Shown: positions 8,415-17,390, counted from the first letter of the stretch. The stretch: DNA of 64,000 nt from Burkholderia arboris (GCF_902499125.1 NZ_CABVPX010000014.1:62001-126000); one strand, 5' to 3'. Numbers and translations: made by a program. The notes: generated from the letters alone by a model not told the origin.

Positions 8415-9077
8415 ATGGAATCCACCGGACAGACGACGCTGACCATCAGCAGCCGCAATTACTCGTCGTGGTCGATGCGCGGCTGGCTGCTCGCGAAACT
8501 GAGCGGGCTCGCGTTCGAGACGGTCAGCGTGCCGATCGATGCCGCGTCGCGCGCGGAATTGCTGCTGCTGTCGCCGTCGATCCTCGTGCCGTGCCTGACC
8601 CACGACGGCAGCACGGTGTGGGATACGCTCGCGATCGCCGAATACCTGAACGAGATCCGGCCGCAGGCGCGGCTGCTGCCCGACGACCGGCACGCGCGTG
8701 CGCATTGCCGGTCGATCTGCGGCGAGATGCATTCCGGGTTCAGCGCGTTGCGATCGGCGCTGCCGATGAACCTGCGCGCGCATTTCCCCGGCTTCCGGAT
8801 CTGGTCGCGCGCGCAGCACGACATCCAGCGGATCGTCACGATCTGGCGCGAGTGCCTGGCCGCATACGGCGGGCCCTGGTTGTTCGGCGCGGAGATCGGC
8901 ATTGCCGATGCGATGTACGCGCCGGTCGTCACGCGCTTCCTGACGTACGACGTGAAGCTCGAACCGGACGTCGCGGAGTACTGCATGCGCGTGCTCGCGC
9001 ATCCGTTCGTCGCGGAGTGGATCGAGGCGGCGAAGGCCGAGCATGAAGACATCGACGAACTCGACATGGAGTTCTGA
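8415..9077 (+). CDS. glutathione S-transferase family protein
   Basis: A 220-residue cytosolic GST. The N-terminal thioredoxin-like domain (about 1-85) has SSRNYSSWSMRGWL, in which a serine is the likely glutathione-activating residue, followed by the cis-Pro segment ILVPCLTHDG and the gamma-glutamyl-contacting motif VWDTLAIAEYL. The C-terminal helical domain carries LFGAEIGIADAMYAPV, the N-capping box of GSTs. It probably conjugates glutathione to electrophiles or acts as a reductase; the substrate is unknown. It stands alone, divergent from phaZ. ATG 8415 with AGGGGAGC upstream. Confidence 0.85.
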   Translation: MESTGQTTLTISSRNYSSWSMRGWLLAKLSGLAFETVSVPIDAASRAELLLLSPSILVPCLTHDGSTVWDTLAIAEYLNEIRPQARLLPDDRHARAHCRSICGEMHSGFSALRSALPMNLRAHFPGFRIWSRAQHDIQRIVTIWRECLAAYGGPWLFGAEIGIADAMYAPVVTRFLTYDVKLEPDVAEYCMRVLAHPFVAEWIEAAKAEHEDIDELDMEF

Positions 9078-9313
9078 CGCGTGCGATCGCGGCACGCTTT
9101 CAATTTCACTACAGGTGCACGGGACGAAACGAACGTTCGATGCGCTCGCGCAACCCGCAAACGTTTTACCTTGATTTCGGTTCGAACCGAGCATGAATTC
9201 CCTAAAGGATGTTGAGCCCGATGACGTAAACGAGTCACGGGGATGACTCGCGATCGCATGCTTTCGATGTGCGACGCGCAGTCCGCAATAACCAGCGCAG
9301 CAGGGGAATCGAC

Positions 9314-10564
9314 TTGAATCGTCAGCAATCGTGGACGCGTACGGCGGCGCCCGGGGAAATCATTTATTCCGAGGGCTTCGCCGGCGAGCCCGTCATCTTT
9401 CTGATTACCGACGGCAAGGTCGAGCTGTCCACGCGATGCGACGACAAGCGCGTGATCGTCGCGACGCTCGGCCGCGGCGAGTTCTTCGGTGAATCCGCGC
9501 TGCTTGCCGCCGAGCCGCGCGCACATACCGCGAAGGCGCTTTCATTCTGTCAGCTCACGGTCGTGCCGGCCGGAATGCTCGACGAGGAAATCGAGCGCGT
9601 GTCCGCGCTGCTGCGCCACATCGTGCGGACGATGATTCGCCGCGTGAAGCGCAAGGACGACCAGCTTGCCACCTATACGCACGCGGACTTCATGCCGGGC
9701 GTGCTGTCGTACGCGCATGTGCTGTCGCTGATGGCGGGTGCCGACGCGCGCGAAGCGGGCGATGCCTGGGCGCGGCGGCCGATGCAGGCACATGCGGCCG
9801 AGACGTCGGTGCCGCTTGCCGAAGTGATCCGCAAATGCCGCGCGATTGCCGGCCATTCGCGACCGCACGTGCTCGCGATGCTGCGACGCATGGAGAAGCT
9901 CAATCTCGTCACGATCGAAGCCGCGCAGGCCGACCTCGCCGGCGGCGCAGCCGACTATGCGGCTTCGTCGGATGCGCGCCAGGTCGTCACCTTCGATGCG
10001 GCGCGCGTGATCGATCGCGCGCAGCAGGTCGCCGATCACGATCTCGACCTGTCGATCAACAGCGAACTCGAACTCATCGAACTCGCCGATCTCGAATCGC
10101 TGATCGGTGTCGAAAAGACGCTGCTGCTCAACAAGCTGTCGAACGGCGAGATTGCCGACGAAGTGTTCGCGTTCCGCAAATCGAAGGTGCTCAGCTACGT
10201 CGAGCAAAAGGGTGTTGCGTACTTTTCGCGGCGCAACGGGCGTCGCGGCGGCGACGTGCGCGCGCTGGAAGATCTCGTGTGGGTCGACCAGCGCACGCTG
10301 TTCGACGTGATCAGTGCGTTCGATACGTACGACCTGGCGAAGCTGATCGCGAATCTCGACGATCGCGCGGTGGCCGACAAGCTGTTTTCCGTGATGACCG
10401 AGGCGCGCCGCAACGAGGTGTCGTGGGTGATGCGTCGCGAACTCAAGCTCGATCCGGTCGAAGTCGAGGAGATCGAGCAGCGCGTGCTGGATGCCGTGCG
10501 TGCGGCGAAGGCGCCTGCGGCGGGCGTGGCGCCGGTGGCGTCGACATCGGCATCGGATGCGTGA
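9314..10564 (+). CDS. cyclic-nucleotide-binding protein with FliG-like C-terminal domain
   Basis: A 416-residue protein of unusual architecture. Residues about 10-105 are a Crp-type cyclic-nucleotide-binding domain: GEIIYSEGFAGEPVIFLI, then the phosphate-binding cassette GEFFGESALLAAEPRAHTA, which keeps the Gly-Glu pair and the arginine. A helical middle region follows (about 130-260). Residues about 316-396 align with the FliG motor-domain core: LEDLVWVDQRTLFDVI compared with FENLVDVDDRSIQRLL of E. coli FliG, ADKLFSVMTEARRNEV, and DPVEVEEIEQRVL. The E. coli Lys264-equivalent and the Asp288/Asp289 pair are not conserved. The proposed start is TTG 9314 with AGGGGA at 9302-9307; GTG 9269 is an alternative without a ribosome-binding site. 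It is followed 12 bases later by motA-like and motB-like genes. It probably acts as a nucleotide-responsive rotor or clutch; this is inference. Confidence 0.75.
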   Translation: MNRQQSWTRTAAPGEIIYSEGFAGEPVIFLITDGKVELSTRCDDKRVIVATLGRGEFFGESALLAAEPRAHTAKALSFCQLTVVPAGMLDEEIERVSALLRHIVRTMIRRVKRKDDQLATYTHADFMPGVLSYAHVLSLMAGADAREAGDAWARRPMQAHAAETSVPLAEVIRKCRAIAGHSRPHVLAMLRRMEKLNLVTIEAAQADLAGGAADYAASSDARQVVTFDAARVIDRAQQVADHDLDLSINSELELIELADLESLIGVEKTLLLNKLSNGEIADEVFAFRKSKVLSYVEQKGVAYFSRRNGRRGGDVRALEDLVWVDQRTLFDVISAFDTYDLAKLIANLDDRAVADKLFSVMTEARRNEVSWVMRRELKLDPVEVEEIEQRVLDAVRAAKAPAAGVAPVASTSASDA

Positions 10565-10576
10565 GACGGAGGGGCG

Positions 10577-11341
10577 ATGGATCTGTTGACCCTGGCCGGT
10601 GTGGTGCTCGGCGGCGCGGCGATCGTGTTCGGTTTCGCGCTGGAAGGCGGGCATTTCTCGATGCTGTTCCAGTTCGAGGCGCTCGTGATCGTGCTCGGCG
10701 GCACGCTCGGCGCGGTGATGATCCAGAACACGTGGGCACGTTTCTTCGACGCGGTGAAGCAACTGCGGCTCGCGTTCGTGCGCGCACGCGAGGTCGATCG
10801 CAAGAACCTGTCCGACCTGCTCGAATGGGGCGATCGCGCGAAAGTCGACGGGCTGCTTGCGTTCGAATCGATGGACGTGAGCGGGATTCATCCGTTCGCG
10901 CGCCGCGGGCTCGAACTGCTGGCGAACGGCGTGTCGACTGCCGTGCTCGAGGATGCGTTGCAGCGCGAACTCGATGCGTACGAGCGCAGCCGCCTCGCGG
11001 CCGTGCGCGTGTGGCAGCAGGCCGGCGGCTATGCGCCGACGTTCGGCATTCTCGGCTCGGTGCTCGGACTCGTGCAGGTGACGAGCCATATTCTCGAACC
11101 GGCGCAGCTCGGGCCGGGCATCGCGGTTGCGTTCGTCGCGACGCTGTACGGCCTCGCATTTGCGAACCTCGTGTTCCTGCCGCTGTACGGCAAGCTGCGC
11201 GCGCAGATCGACAGCGAGATGCGATTCCGCAAGCTGTATCTCGACGGGTTGCTCGCGATTTCGCGCAAGGAGTCGCCGCATACGATCGAGACGCGCCTGA
11301 CCGGTGACGTGCGCGGGCGTGCGGCGGAATCGCTGGCTTGA
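10577..11341 (+). CDS. MotA/TolQ/ExbB-type proton channel subunit (MotA-like stator)
   Basis: A 254-residue inner-membrane protein of MotA length and layout. Two N-terminal TM segments (about 3-22 and 34-50), a cytoplasmic domain (about 60-150), and two C-terminal TM segments, with GGYAPTFGILGSVLGLV containing the conserved proline of the ion path and IAVAFVATLYGLAFANL. It would form the pentameric ring around the MotB-like dimer and couple ion flow to torque. It starts 12 bases after the CNB-FliG-like gene. In the part of the window that can be read there is no other flagellar gene nearby, so this is either a second stator set or part of a different machine. Confidence 0.88.
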   Translation: MDLLTLAGVVLGGAAIVFGFALEGGHFSMLFQFEALVIVLGGTLGAVMIQNTWARFFDAVKQLRLAFVRAREVDRKNLSDLLEWGDRAKVDGLLAFESMDVSGIHPFARRGLELLANGVSTAVLEDALQRELDAYERSRLAAVRVWQQAGGYAPTFGILGSVLGLVQVTSHILEPAQLGPGIAVAFVATLYGLAFANLVFLPLYGKLRAQIDSEMRFRKLYLDGLLAISRKESPHTIETRLTGDVRGRAAESLA

Positions 11342-11386
11342 TGCGCGTGTGCTTGTTCAGGTGCCAGCGCCGTATGACGAACCGGG

Positions 11387-12067
11387 ATGCTCGACCGCAT
11401 GACAGCTCGAACTGACGGCGCATCCGCTGCCGATCGCGACGATGACGAACTCGAAGGCGCGCAGTCCGGGCGCTGGCTGATTTCGTACGCGGATCTCATC
11501 ACGACGCTGATGGTGCTGTTTCTCGCGCTGTATGTGCTGCAGCTCGCGAAATACAACGCACTCGATGCGCGGTACCAGACGCTTGCGCGGCAGGCCGGTG
11601 GTGCGGCGAGTGCTGCCGATTCGGTAACGCCCGGCCATGCGCCGCCGTGGCTCGCACTGCTCGATTCGTTGAAGTCGAATGGCCGGATTTCGCTGGTGAA
11701 GGCACCGCACGGCGTCGAGATCGGCATCGACGCGAAGATCCTGTTCAATGTCGGCGATGCGCGCCTGCTGCCCGATTCGTCGCCGGTGCTGAACCAGATT
11801 GCGCAGGCGCTGAGCGATCATGCGACCGGCGACATCCTCGTCGAAGGCCACACGGACAGCGTACCGATCGCGAACGCGAAATACGAATCGAACTGGGAGC
11901 TGTCGTCGGCGCGAGCGGGGAGTGTCGTGCGCTACCTGACCGAGCGCGGTGTGGCACCGCATCGGCTGGCGGCGATCGGGCGGGCCGATACGCAGCCGCT
12001 CGTCGCGGGCGACGATGCCGCGTCGCGGGCGCGAAACCGGCGTGTCACGATCTTCGTTGCGTACTGA
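11387..12067 (+). CDS. MotB/OmpA-family peptidoglycan-anchored stator subunit
   Basis: A 226-residue partner of the MotA-like protein. A short acidic N-terminus leads into the single TM helix RWLISYADLITTLMVLFLAL, where Asp36 is the expected proton-carrying residue of MotB. A plug/linker follows, then an OmpA-like peptidoglycan-binding domain (about 105-226) with VEGHTDSVPI, NWELSSARAGSVVRYL and ASRARNRRVTI. It is shorter than E. coli MotB (308 residues), mainly in the linker. ATG 11387, or in-frame ATG 11399, is the start; neither has a strong ribosome-binding site. It would anchor the stator to the cell wall. Confidence 0.88.
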   Translation: MLDRMTARTDGASAADRDDDELEGAQSGRWLISYADLITTLMVLFLALYVLQLAKYNALDARYQTLARQAGGAASAADSVTPGHAPPWLALLDSLKSNGRISLVKAPHGVEIGIDAKILFNVGDARLLPDSSPVLNQIAQALSDHATGDILVEGHTDSVPIANAKYESNWELSSARAGSVVRYLTERGVAPHRLAAIGRADTQPLVAGDDAASRARNRRVTIFVAY

Positions 12068-12115
12068 CCGGATTGCTCGCGTTCGTCCAAGAATAGAACC
12101 TGAGGGATTGTGTAG

Positions 12116-13087
12116 ATGTCGACCGAGAATAATGCCGGGGCCGTTGCGGATGGCAAAGGCGAGCGAAGTGCTCGCGGTTTTGTCCAGCTGTTGATGCGTT
12201 TGTCGACAGCCGATTTGTCGCTGAAAAACCTGATCATCCAAACGGTTGTGCTCGCGTTGGCGATTGCATTGGCCTGCCATTACTGGCTGGGGCCGTGGAT
12301 GGCCACACATCGCGATTACTTATGGTTGCGCCAGTGGCGCTGGGTGCCGTTGCCACTGGCACTGGGATATTTGGCGTTGATCGGATTCATGCGGCATCGG
12401 TCGCTGATGGCGGCGTACGCGGCCAGTCGGGAGTTTCCAGAGGGCACGCCGGACAAGGAGAAGAGCCGGCTCAAGAATCTGGTCGAAAGAAAGCGTAGCA
12501 AGTACAAGATGATCGGTGAAGTATTCGCAGCGATGTCGGTGCTCAGCGCTGTATTTTCGCTGATGGGGGCCTATACGTCGTTCGACGCAAGATTCCTGCG
12601 GCCCGGTCACGACGAGATCGCAGCGGATCTGACACAGATCCGAGTGCTGACGGAACAGACGTGCCGTATGGGTGTGACCGCCGACATCTGCACGACTCGC
12701 TGGCTCCCGCGTCAGATGATCGAAAACATCGAGAAGGAAACCGATCCTATTCAGCGACGAGCGGCGGTGGCCGAGATGCAAGAGCGCGTGCGCCCGTTGC
12801 TGGCTACGATTCAGGACGCCGGGCGCGACGAGCTGACGCGGTTGCTCGATAAAGTCGATGCCGCAATCCCCGACGAAGCGATGTTCTCGTTGGTACAGGT
12901 GGGCATTGCCTCGTTTCTGGTTCTGACGGTGACCGTTGCGGTCGGATTCAAGCTTGCTGTTGCCGTGTATGAATACCGGCTCACGCTTTTGCCTGCTAGC
13001 GACGGTGCGAAGCCAGCCGCCACATCCGACGTCAATCGGTGCGCGAAGATGCCCTGCGCTGCCGAATCACAGGAATCATCAAAATAA
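12116..13087 (+). CDS. four-TM membrane protein of unknown function linked to the MotAB-like genes
   Basis: A 323-residue protein I do not recognise. Predicted membrane segments lie near residues 38-58, 76-92, 133-152 and 259-284. A basic stretch (KEKSRLKNLVERKRSKYK, about 115-132) lies between TM2 and TM3, and a region of about 100 residues with four cysteines spans TM3 and TM4, probably helical and on one side of the membrane. The Ser/Lys-rich tail has two further cysteines. Codon use is visibly less GC-rich than in the Mot-like genes. It starts 48 bases after the MotB-like gene on the same strand. It could be an accessory of the stator complex or an unrelated acquired gene. Confidence 0.6.
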   Translation: MSTENNAGAVADGKGERSARGFVQLLMRLSTADLSLKNLIIQTVVLALAIALACHYWLGPWMATHRDYLWLRQWRWVPLPLALGYLALIGFMRHRSLMAAYAASREFPEGTPDKEKSRLKNLVERKRSKYKMIGEVFAAMSVLSAVFSLMGAYTSFDARFLRPGHDEIAADLTQIRVLTEQTCRMGVTADICTTRWLPRQMIENIEKETDPIQRRAAVAEMQERVRPLLATIQDAGRDELTRLLDKVDAAIPDEAMFSLVQVGIASFLVLTVTVAVGFKLAVAVYEYRLTLLPASDGAKPAATSDVNRCAKMPCAAESQESSK

Positions 13088-13220
13088 GCAGCACAAATCC
13101 CGATAGCACCGGGATATATCGATTTTCATATGATGGGCATCTAAAATCAGCGATGCGGTTCTGCGCGTGCATGCCGATAACTCAAACTGGCTCAGACCGA
13201 GCGGTTATCGAGGGTTCCCC

Positions 13221-15083
13221 ATGCATTTCTGGCGCAAGCTTTCCATTCAGAACAAGCTGATTCTCAGCATGACGAGTTGCCTGCTCGTGTTCGTCGCGAT
13301 TTCGAGCGGGCTCAGCGTCCGTCTGATCGGCAACGCGGTGCGCGATCGTGTCGTCCGCGAAGAGCTGCCGACGGCCGTGAACGGCATCCGCGCCGACGTG
13401 CAGCGCCAGATGGCCGGCCCGATCGCCGCGTCGCGCATCCTCGCGCGCGATGCGTTCGTGCTGCAATGGGAAGCCGACGGCGAACCCGATGCCGGCACGC
13501 GCAACTGGATCCAGCTGGCGAAGAACGTGAAGGACGAGCAGAAGGCTGCGTCCGTGCAGTGGGTGTCGGTTAAGAGCGGCAACTACTATACCGAAGCCGG
13601 CCTGCAGCGGAAGGTGACCGACAAGGATCAGTGGCTGACCAATTTCCTGTCGTCGGGCAAGACGTTCGACGTGAACATGGATCGCGAGGCGACCGTCGGC
13701 GGCTACATGATGTTCATCAACAGCCGCGTGGAACTCGACGGCGTGCCGATCGGCGCGGCATGCATGAGCTTGTCCGTCGATGCGCTCGCGAAGGGCATCT
13801 CGGCCTACCGGATCGGCGAGACCGGCTTTGCGTATCTCGTGCGCCCCGACGGCACGATCATGATGCATCGCGATACGTCGCTGATCGACGGCAAGCATTT
13901 CCTGAAGGACGCACCGGGCCTGCCGGGCGATGCGTCGTCGACGCTGCTGGTCGGTAAGCCGTATGCGTACCTGAGCTACGAGGGCGACGGCGGCGCGCGC
14001 TTTATCGCGACGTCGTTCATTCCGGAGCTGAATGCGTATGTCGTCGTCGAGGTGCCGCAGGCTGAATTGCTTGGGCCGGTGACGCGGGCAATCCGCAGCG
14101 CGGCGCTGGTTGCGGCGGTAGTGGGGCTCGGGGTTGCGCTGCTCGTGATCTGGCTGGTGGGCCGCGCGATTGCCGCGCCGATCCGCCGCGCGGCGACGCT
14201 GCTGTCGGAGATCGCCAGCGGCCAGGGCGACCTGACGCGCCGCATGACGGTCGAGAGCCAGGACGAGATCGGGCAGTTGTCGGATGCGTTCAACCGGTTT
14301 GTGTCGTCGCTGTCGACGCTGGTTCACCGGATTCGTGCGGCGTCGGCTTCGATTGCGACCGGATCGGCGCAGATTGCTTCGGGGAATGCGGATCTGAGCG
14401 AGCGGACCGAAGGCCAGTCGAGCAACCTGGAGCGGACGGCTTCGTCAATGGAAGAGATCACGGCCGTGGTGCGCAACAACACCGAGACGGCGACGACGGC
14501 CGCGAAGATGATCAACGGCGCGTCGGATACGGCGGCGCGCGGCGGGCAGGTGGTGGGCGAGGTCGTGACGACGATGGAGCAGATCAGCGACGCGTCGCAG
14601 CGGATCTCCGAGATCATCGTGATGATCGACAGCATTTCGTTCCAGACGAATATTCTGGCTTTGAATGCGGCTGTGGAAGCGGCGCGGGCCGGGGAGCAGG
14701 GGCGCGGGTTCGCGGTCGTGGCGTCGGAAGTGCGGAATCTGGCGCAGCGCAGCGCGCAGGCGGCGAAGGAGATCAAGGCGCTGATCGAACACAGCGCGGG
14801 GACGGTGAATACCGGGTCGCGGCTGGTGAGTGAGGCGGGGAAGGTGATGAGTGATGTTGTCTCGCAGGTTCAAGGCGTGAGCGCGATGATGAGCGAGATT
14901 GCCGAGGCGAGCCTGGAGCAGAGTGCCGGGATCGACCAGATCGGTGATGCGGTGCAGTCGCTCGATCAGATGACGCAGCAGAATGCGGCTTTGGTCGAGG
15001 AAAGCGCGGCGGCGGCGGCGAGTTTGAAGCAGCAAGCGGCGGAATTGACCAAGCTGGTGTCGGCTTTCAAGGTGGATGAGTAA
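13221..15083 (+). CDS. methyl-accepting chemotaxis protein with Cache-type sensor
   Basis: A 620-residue chemoreceptor. TM1 at about 10-30, a periplasmic sensor of about 250 residues with dCache features ([22 protein letters not shown]), TM2 near 285-310, then a HAMP domain ([18 protein letters not shown]) and a long signalling coiled coil. The hairpin tip, [20 protein letters not shown] followed by [17 protein letters not shown], is the standard contact for CheA/CheW. No pentapeptide methyltransferase tether is present at the C-terminus (AFKVDE). ATG 13221 follows GAGGG at 13209-13213. It is on the same strand as the Mot-like cluster, 133 bases after it, so functional coupling is possible but not proven. 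Confidence 0.9.
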   Translation: MHFWRKLSIQNKLILSMTSCLLVFVAISSGLSVRLIGNAVRDRVVREELPTAVNGIRADVQRQMAGPIAASRILARDAFVLQWEADGEPDAGTRNWIQLAKNVKDEQKAASVQWVSVKSGNYYTEAGLQRKVTDKDQWLTNFLSSGKTFDVNMDREATVGGYMMFINSRVELDGVPIGAACMSLSVDALAKGISAYRIGETGFAYLVRPDGTIMMHRDTSLIDGKHFLKDAPGLPGDASSTLLVGKPYAYLSYEGDGGARFIATSFIPELNAYVVVEVPQAELLGPVTRAIRSAALVAAVVGLGVALLVIWLVGRAIAAPIRRAATLLSEIASGQGDLTRRMTVESQDEIGQLSDAFNRFVSSLSTLVHRIRAASASIATGSAQIASGNADLSERTEGQSSNLERTASSMEEITAVVRNNTETATTAAKMINGASDTAARGGQVVGEVVTTMEQISDASQRISEIIVMIDSISFQTNILALNAAVEAARAGEQGRGFAVVASEVRNLAQRSAQAAKEIKALIEHSAGTVNTGSRLVSEAGKVMSDVVSQVQGVSAMMSEIAEASLEQSAGIDQIGDAVQSLDQMTQQNAALVEESAAAAASLKQQAAELTKLVSAFKVDE

Positions 15084-15121
15084 AGGCTGATTCGCGTTTT
15101 AGAACTGGGGCGTTTCTGAGG

Positions 15122-15153
15122 ACGGCTGCCGTGGGTTCACGGTGGCCGTTTTT
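15122..15153 (+). terminator. rho-independent terminator after the chemoreceptor gene
   Basis: ACGGC-TG-CCGTG, loop GGTT, CACGG-TG-GCCGT, then TTTTTG. It is a strong hairpin with one symmetrical internal mismatch, 38 bases after the MCP stop codon. Confidence 0.75.
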
Positions 15154-15547
15154 GCATGTTGGCGCGGGATTTGGTGACGTTTATAGAAATGAAACGCATT
15201 TCCAGGTTGACGGTTGGGGTGGGGCGAAGGGTGTCGGGTCGCCGACGGAGTCGTATCTGGCTTATCGGGAGAAGGTTGCGGCAGAAGTTGGTGCGGCGAA
15301 GATGGAAGATCAGGCGGATCTGGATAAGAAATACGCGGTCGACGTGAAAGGGTTTTCTGCGAAGGCGGGGAGTGTCGTGCAGAGCGTTGTGGCCGATGAC
15401 GGGATGACGCCCGGGCCAGATGGGCTGTTCTTGACGTCGGATAGCGGGAGGGTGAATCTGCTCGTTACGACGGTCTTGCTTTTGAAGGCTTGGGCCAAGA
15501 GGGCGAATGCGGGGATCAAGTCTACGGATGATGTTGCTAGGACGTAA
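15131..15547 (+). pseudogene. C-terminal gene fragment, possible toxin or effector remnant
   Basis: The frame is open from 15131, but the only early start (GTG 15131) lies inside the MCP terminator, so this is probably the tail of a larger gene rather than an intact one; the first internal ATG is at 15302. The C-terminal 80 residues look coding (DLDKKYAVDVKGFSAKAG, VADDGMTPGPDGLF, NLLVTTVLLLKAWAKR). I do not recognise the family. The stop is separated from the next gene by a single base, as in toxin/immunity pairs. GC content falls relative to the neighbours from here on. Confidence 0.45.
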
Positions 15548-15548
15548 T

Positions 15549-15959
15549 ATGGCAAACGATCTGAACCAGGCAGCCTATTGGATTACGTTTATTCTTGAGC
15601 GCTGCCCATTTCCAAATCGAGACGCGCTTGCCGCGCAGTTCTTGAATGCAGAGATCGTCAGACTCTGTGAGTGTGGATGCAACACCTTTGGCCTGTCGTT
15701 GGTCGCGCCCGATAAAGTTCCTCCCATTGCCATCGCTTCAAGTGGACAGCCCTATCGAAGGGTGTTTGAAGCGGACTTCCGGGATCGGAGGGAACCGGAA
15801 GGCTGGGGGTCGATTGAGATTTTGCTCTTTGCCGACGAGTCAGGTCATCTAGCCGATGTCGAAATCGACTATTGCGGAAACGGCATACCCATGCCTGAAA
15901 GTCTGGATCCGGAAGCCATGCCTTATAACGTCTTCGTCAGCGAATCGCTCATTTCGTAG
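15549..15959 (+). CDS. small cytosolic protein, possible immunity protein
   Basis: A 136-residue acidic protein without signal peptide or TM segments. It has four cysteines, a CECGC cluster near residues 38-42, and the segment FADESGHLADVEIDYCGNGI. ATG 15549 follows the stop of the upstream fragment after one base, so the two were probably translated together. Small acidic proteins placed immediately after a truncated large gene, in AT-richer DNA with SymE-like and amidase-like genes nearby, are typical of effector-immunity modules. That function is inferred from context only; no family match is recognised. Confidence 0.5.
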   Translation: MANDLNQAAYWITFILERCPFPNRDALAAQFLNAEIVRLCECGCNTFGLSLVAPDKVPPIAIASSGQPYRRVFEADFRDRREPEGWGSIEILLFADESGHLADVEIDYCGNGIPMPESLDPEAMPYNVFVSESLIS

Positions 15960-16262
15960 AGCGAGTGGCTGCAGTGGATCGAGAGTGCCTATTCGCTGAG
16001 CCTGACAGCAGACGTTCGGTGCAGATGATCAGCCGAACGTCCGCAAGGTAGCGTCAAGTCGACCTACCGCGGCCGACACGTGAACGCCTGCGAAGGCCGA
16101 GCACTTGCTGCTCAGCGCGCAGGCACGGGACCACGGATATCCGGTTGAACAGAGCTGTTGAGGCTGCGCGGGTTCCAACGGCGGTAGTAGACCGATTGAT
16201 CGCCATATCCTCCACGAAGCGATCGACAACTTGGAACTATACTGGGCAACCTGGAGGCCTCC
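15960..16262 (+). other. intergenic region with a stem-loop
   Basis: About 300 bases with no supported gene. It holds a perfect nine-base inverted repeat, GACGTTCGG (16011-16019) and CCGAACGTC (16033-16041), with a 13-base loop and no T-run. The part around 16096-16160 can be read as a short decayed reading frame ending in TGA, so gene remnants are likely. Confidence 0.4.
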
Positions 16263-17066
16263 ATGACCGATCACGACAGACTGCATCCACTACGCCCGCT
16301 CCTGAAAAATTGGGTTTGGGAACATGGTCGAATCGGGACTCGCTATCTGGACTGCGTTGATGGCGAAATCAGGTTTGACGAGGGTAAGAAGTCGCATTTC
16401 GCGGCCGAGAAATATATCTACGTGCCCCTTTGCAAGGACGCTGAAGACGATGCATCTGCCGAGGGTCCAGCGATCCAGGAGGCTGGACTTGCCCGGTTTT
16501 TGCGGGCCGCGCAGTTGGGTACGCCGGAGGAAGCCGGTTCCGTAGCGGATGTCCAGCGCGCAGTGCAGGACTGCGTGGAGATTGGCCTGTTCAGCGCATA
16601 TCAACGGGAGGCTCGAAAGGCGTTTGCCCGATACGCGCAGGAACCAATGTTCGATGACGAGATCCGCGCGGCGGTTGTCGACGACATCCGGAGTATTTAC
16701 GCCGGCATGCGGGAGCAACTGGCGCTGTATGATTTCAGTGTGCTCCACGGCTTGCCCATGCCGCTGCTTATCGGCGACACGCCCTTTATCGACTGGCGCG
16801 TGCGTGCCAGTCCGGCACTGCCGTTTGTATCGCTCCCGCTGGGACCTTATTGCCTGCTGGTAGGCGCGCCGTCAGGCAGGAAAAGCCGAATCGCCCCGGT
16901 GGTCTGGAAGGCCGCTGCCGCGATGGGCCCGTTGAAGGAGCACAACCGCCAAATCGAGGAGCAGGCGCGTCTGTGGCTGGTGGCGACCACGGATGACCAA
17001 CTCGTCGCTGCGCAAAGCCGCATTGCTGCGGCCATCGGCTCCAGGCAAGGGAATGTGAAACCCTGA
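16263..17066 (+). CDS. DUF4238-like protein of unknown function
   Basis: A 267-residue soluble protein. The N-terminal segment LLKNWVWEHGRIGTRYL, followed by GEIRFDEGKKSHFAAEKYIY, resembles the opening of DUF4238 proteins (chain of basic/aromatic residues, then AAEKxxY). The later block LLIGDTPFIDWRV and LPFVSLPLGPYCLLVGA resembles the C-terminal part of that family. The histidine-rich extreme N-terminus of typical members is missing. ATG 16263 has GGAGG at 16253-16257. DUF4238 proteins are of unknown function and common in accessory regions. I see no partner on the same strand. Confidence 0.55.
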   Translation: MTDHDRLHPLRPLLKNWVWEHGRIGTRYLDCVDGEIRFDEGKKSHFAAEKYIYVPLCKDAEDDASAEGPAIQEAGLARFLRAAQLGTPEEAGSVADVQRAVQDCVEIGLFSAYQREARKAFARYAQEPMFDDEIRAAVVDDIRSIYAGMREQLALYDFSVLHGLPMPLLIGDTPFIDWRVRASPALPFVSLPLGPYCLLVGAPSGRKSRIAPVVWKAAAAMGPLKEHNRQIEEQARLWLVATTDDQLVAAQSRIAAAIGSRQGNVKP

Positions 17067-17390
17067 CCGAAGTTGACCTAAAGCAGATCGTCGGCGGTGG
17101 CTGAGTTATGAGCGGTAGGCCGTTGCCTTGTCGGGCGGTTACGCTTGAACCTTGTTCTGCGACCTGCCGCGCCCGGTTGCTTTCATCGCTGTGCTTGCGG
17201 TGCAGCAAAATGAGTATCCTGTTGCCCGAGAGGCACCCGATGAGTGGCGCACTGGAAGGCGTGAACCATGCCGTGAGCGTTATCAACATTTGATCCAAGT
17301 TTGGGAAATGCCATTTTGGATGAGTCAGCGTTGGAACTTACGAAGCCGCGTGTTTCGTTGTTGCGGGCAAGTACCTCATGCACGCGTGTC
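17067..17390 (+). other. intergenic region, possible gene remnants
   Basis: About 320 bases. Short frames exist (for example ATG 17108 to 17293, 61 codons, rich in Cys/Arg), but none has a ribosome-binding site or protein-like composition. I see no terminator or promoter that I would defend. Confidence 0.3.

Noticed and set aside
9203..9224. TAAA ... CCCGATGA resembling a sigma-28 flagellar promoter upstream of the FliG-like gene
   Set aside because: The gap between the two elements is about five bases shorter than the sigma-28 consensus requires.
9193..9246. 17-codon frame MNSLKDVEPDDVNESRG before the FliG-like gene
   Set aside because: It has no ribosome-binding site and no evidence of conservation visible from one sequence.
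10577..12067. MotA/MotB-like pair as a Zorya (ZorA/ZorB) defence system
   Set aside because: The MotA-like protein has normal stator length without the long ZorA tail, and no ZorC/D/E-type gene is present; the FliG-like neighbour points to a motor.
17108..17293. 61-codon plus-strand frame
   Set aside because: Cys/Arg-rich composition, no ribosome-binding site and no recognisable domain.
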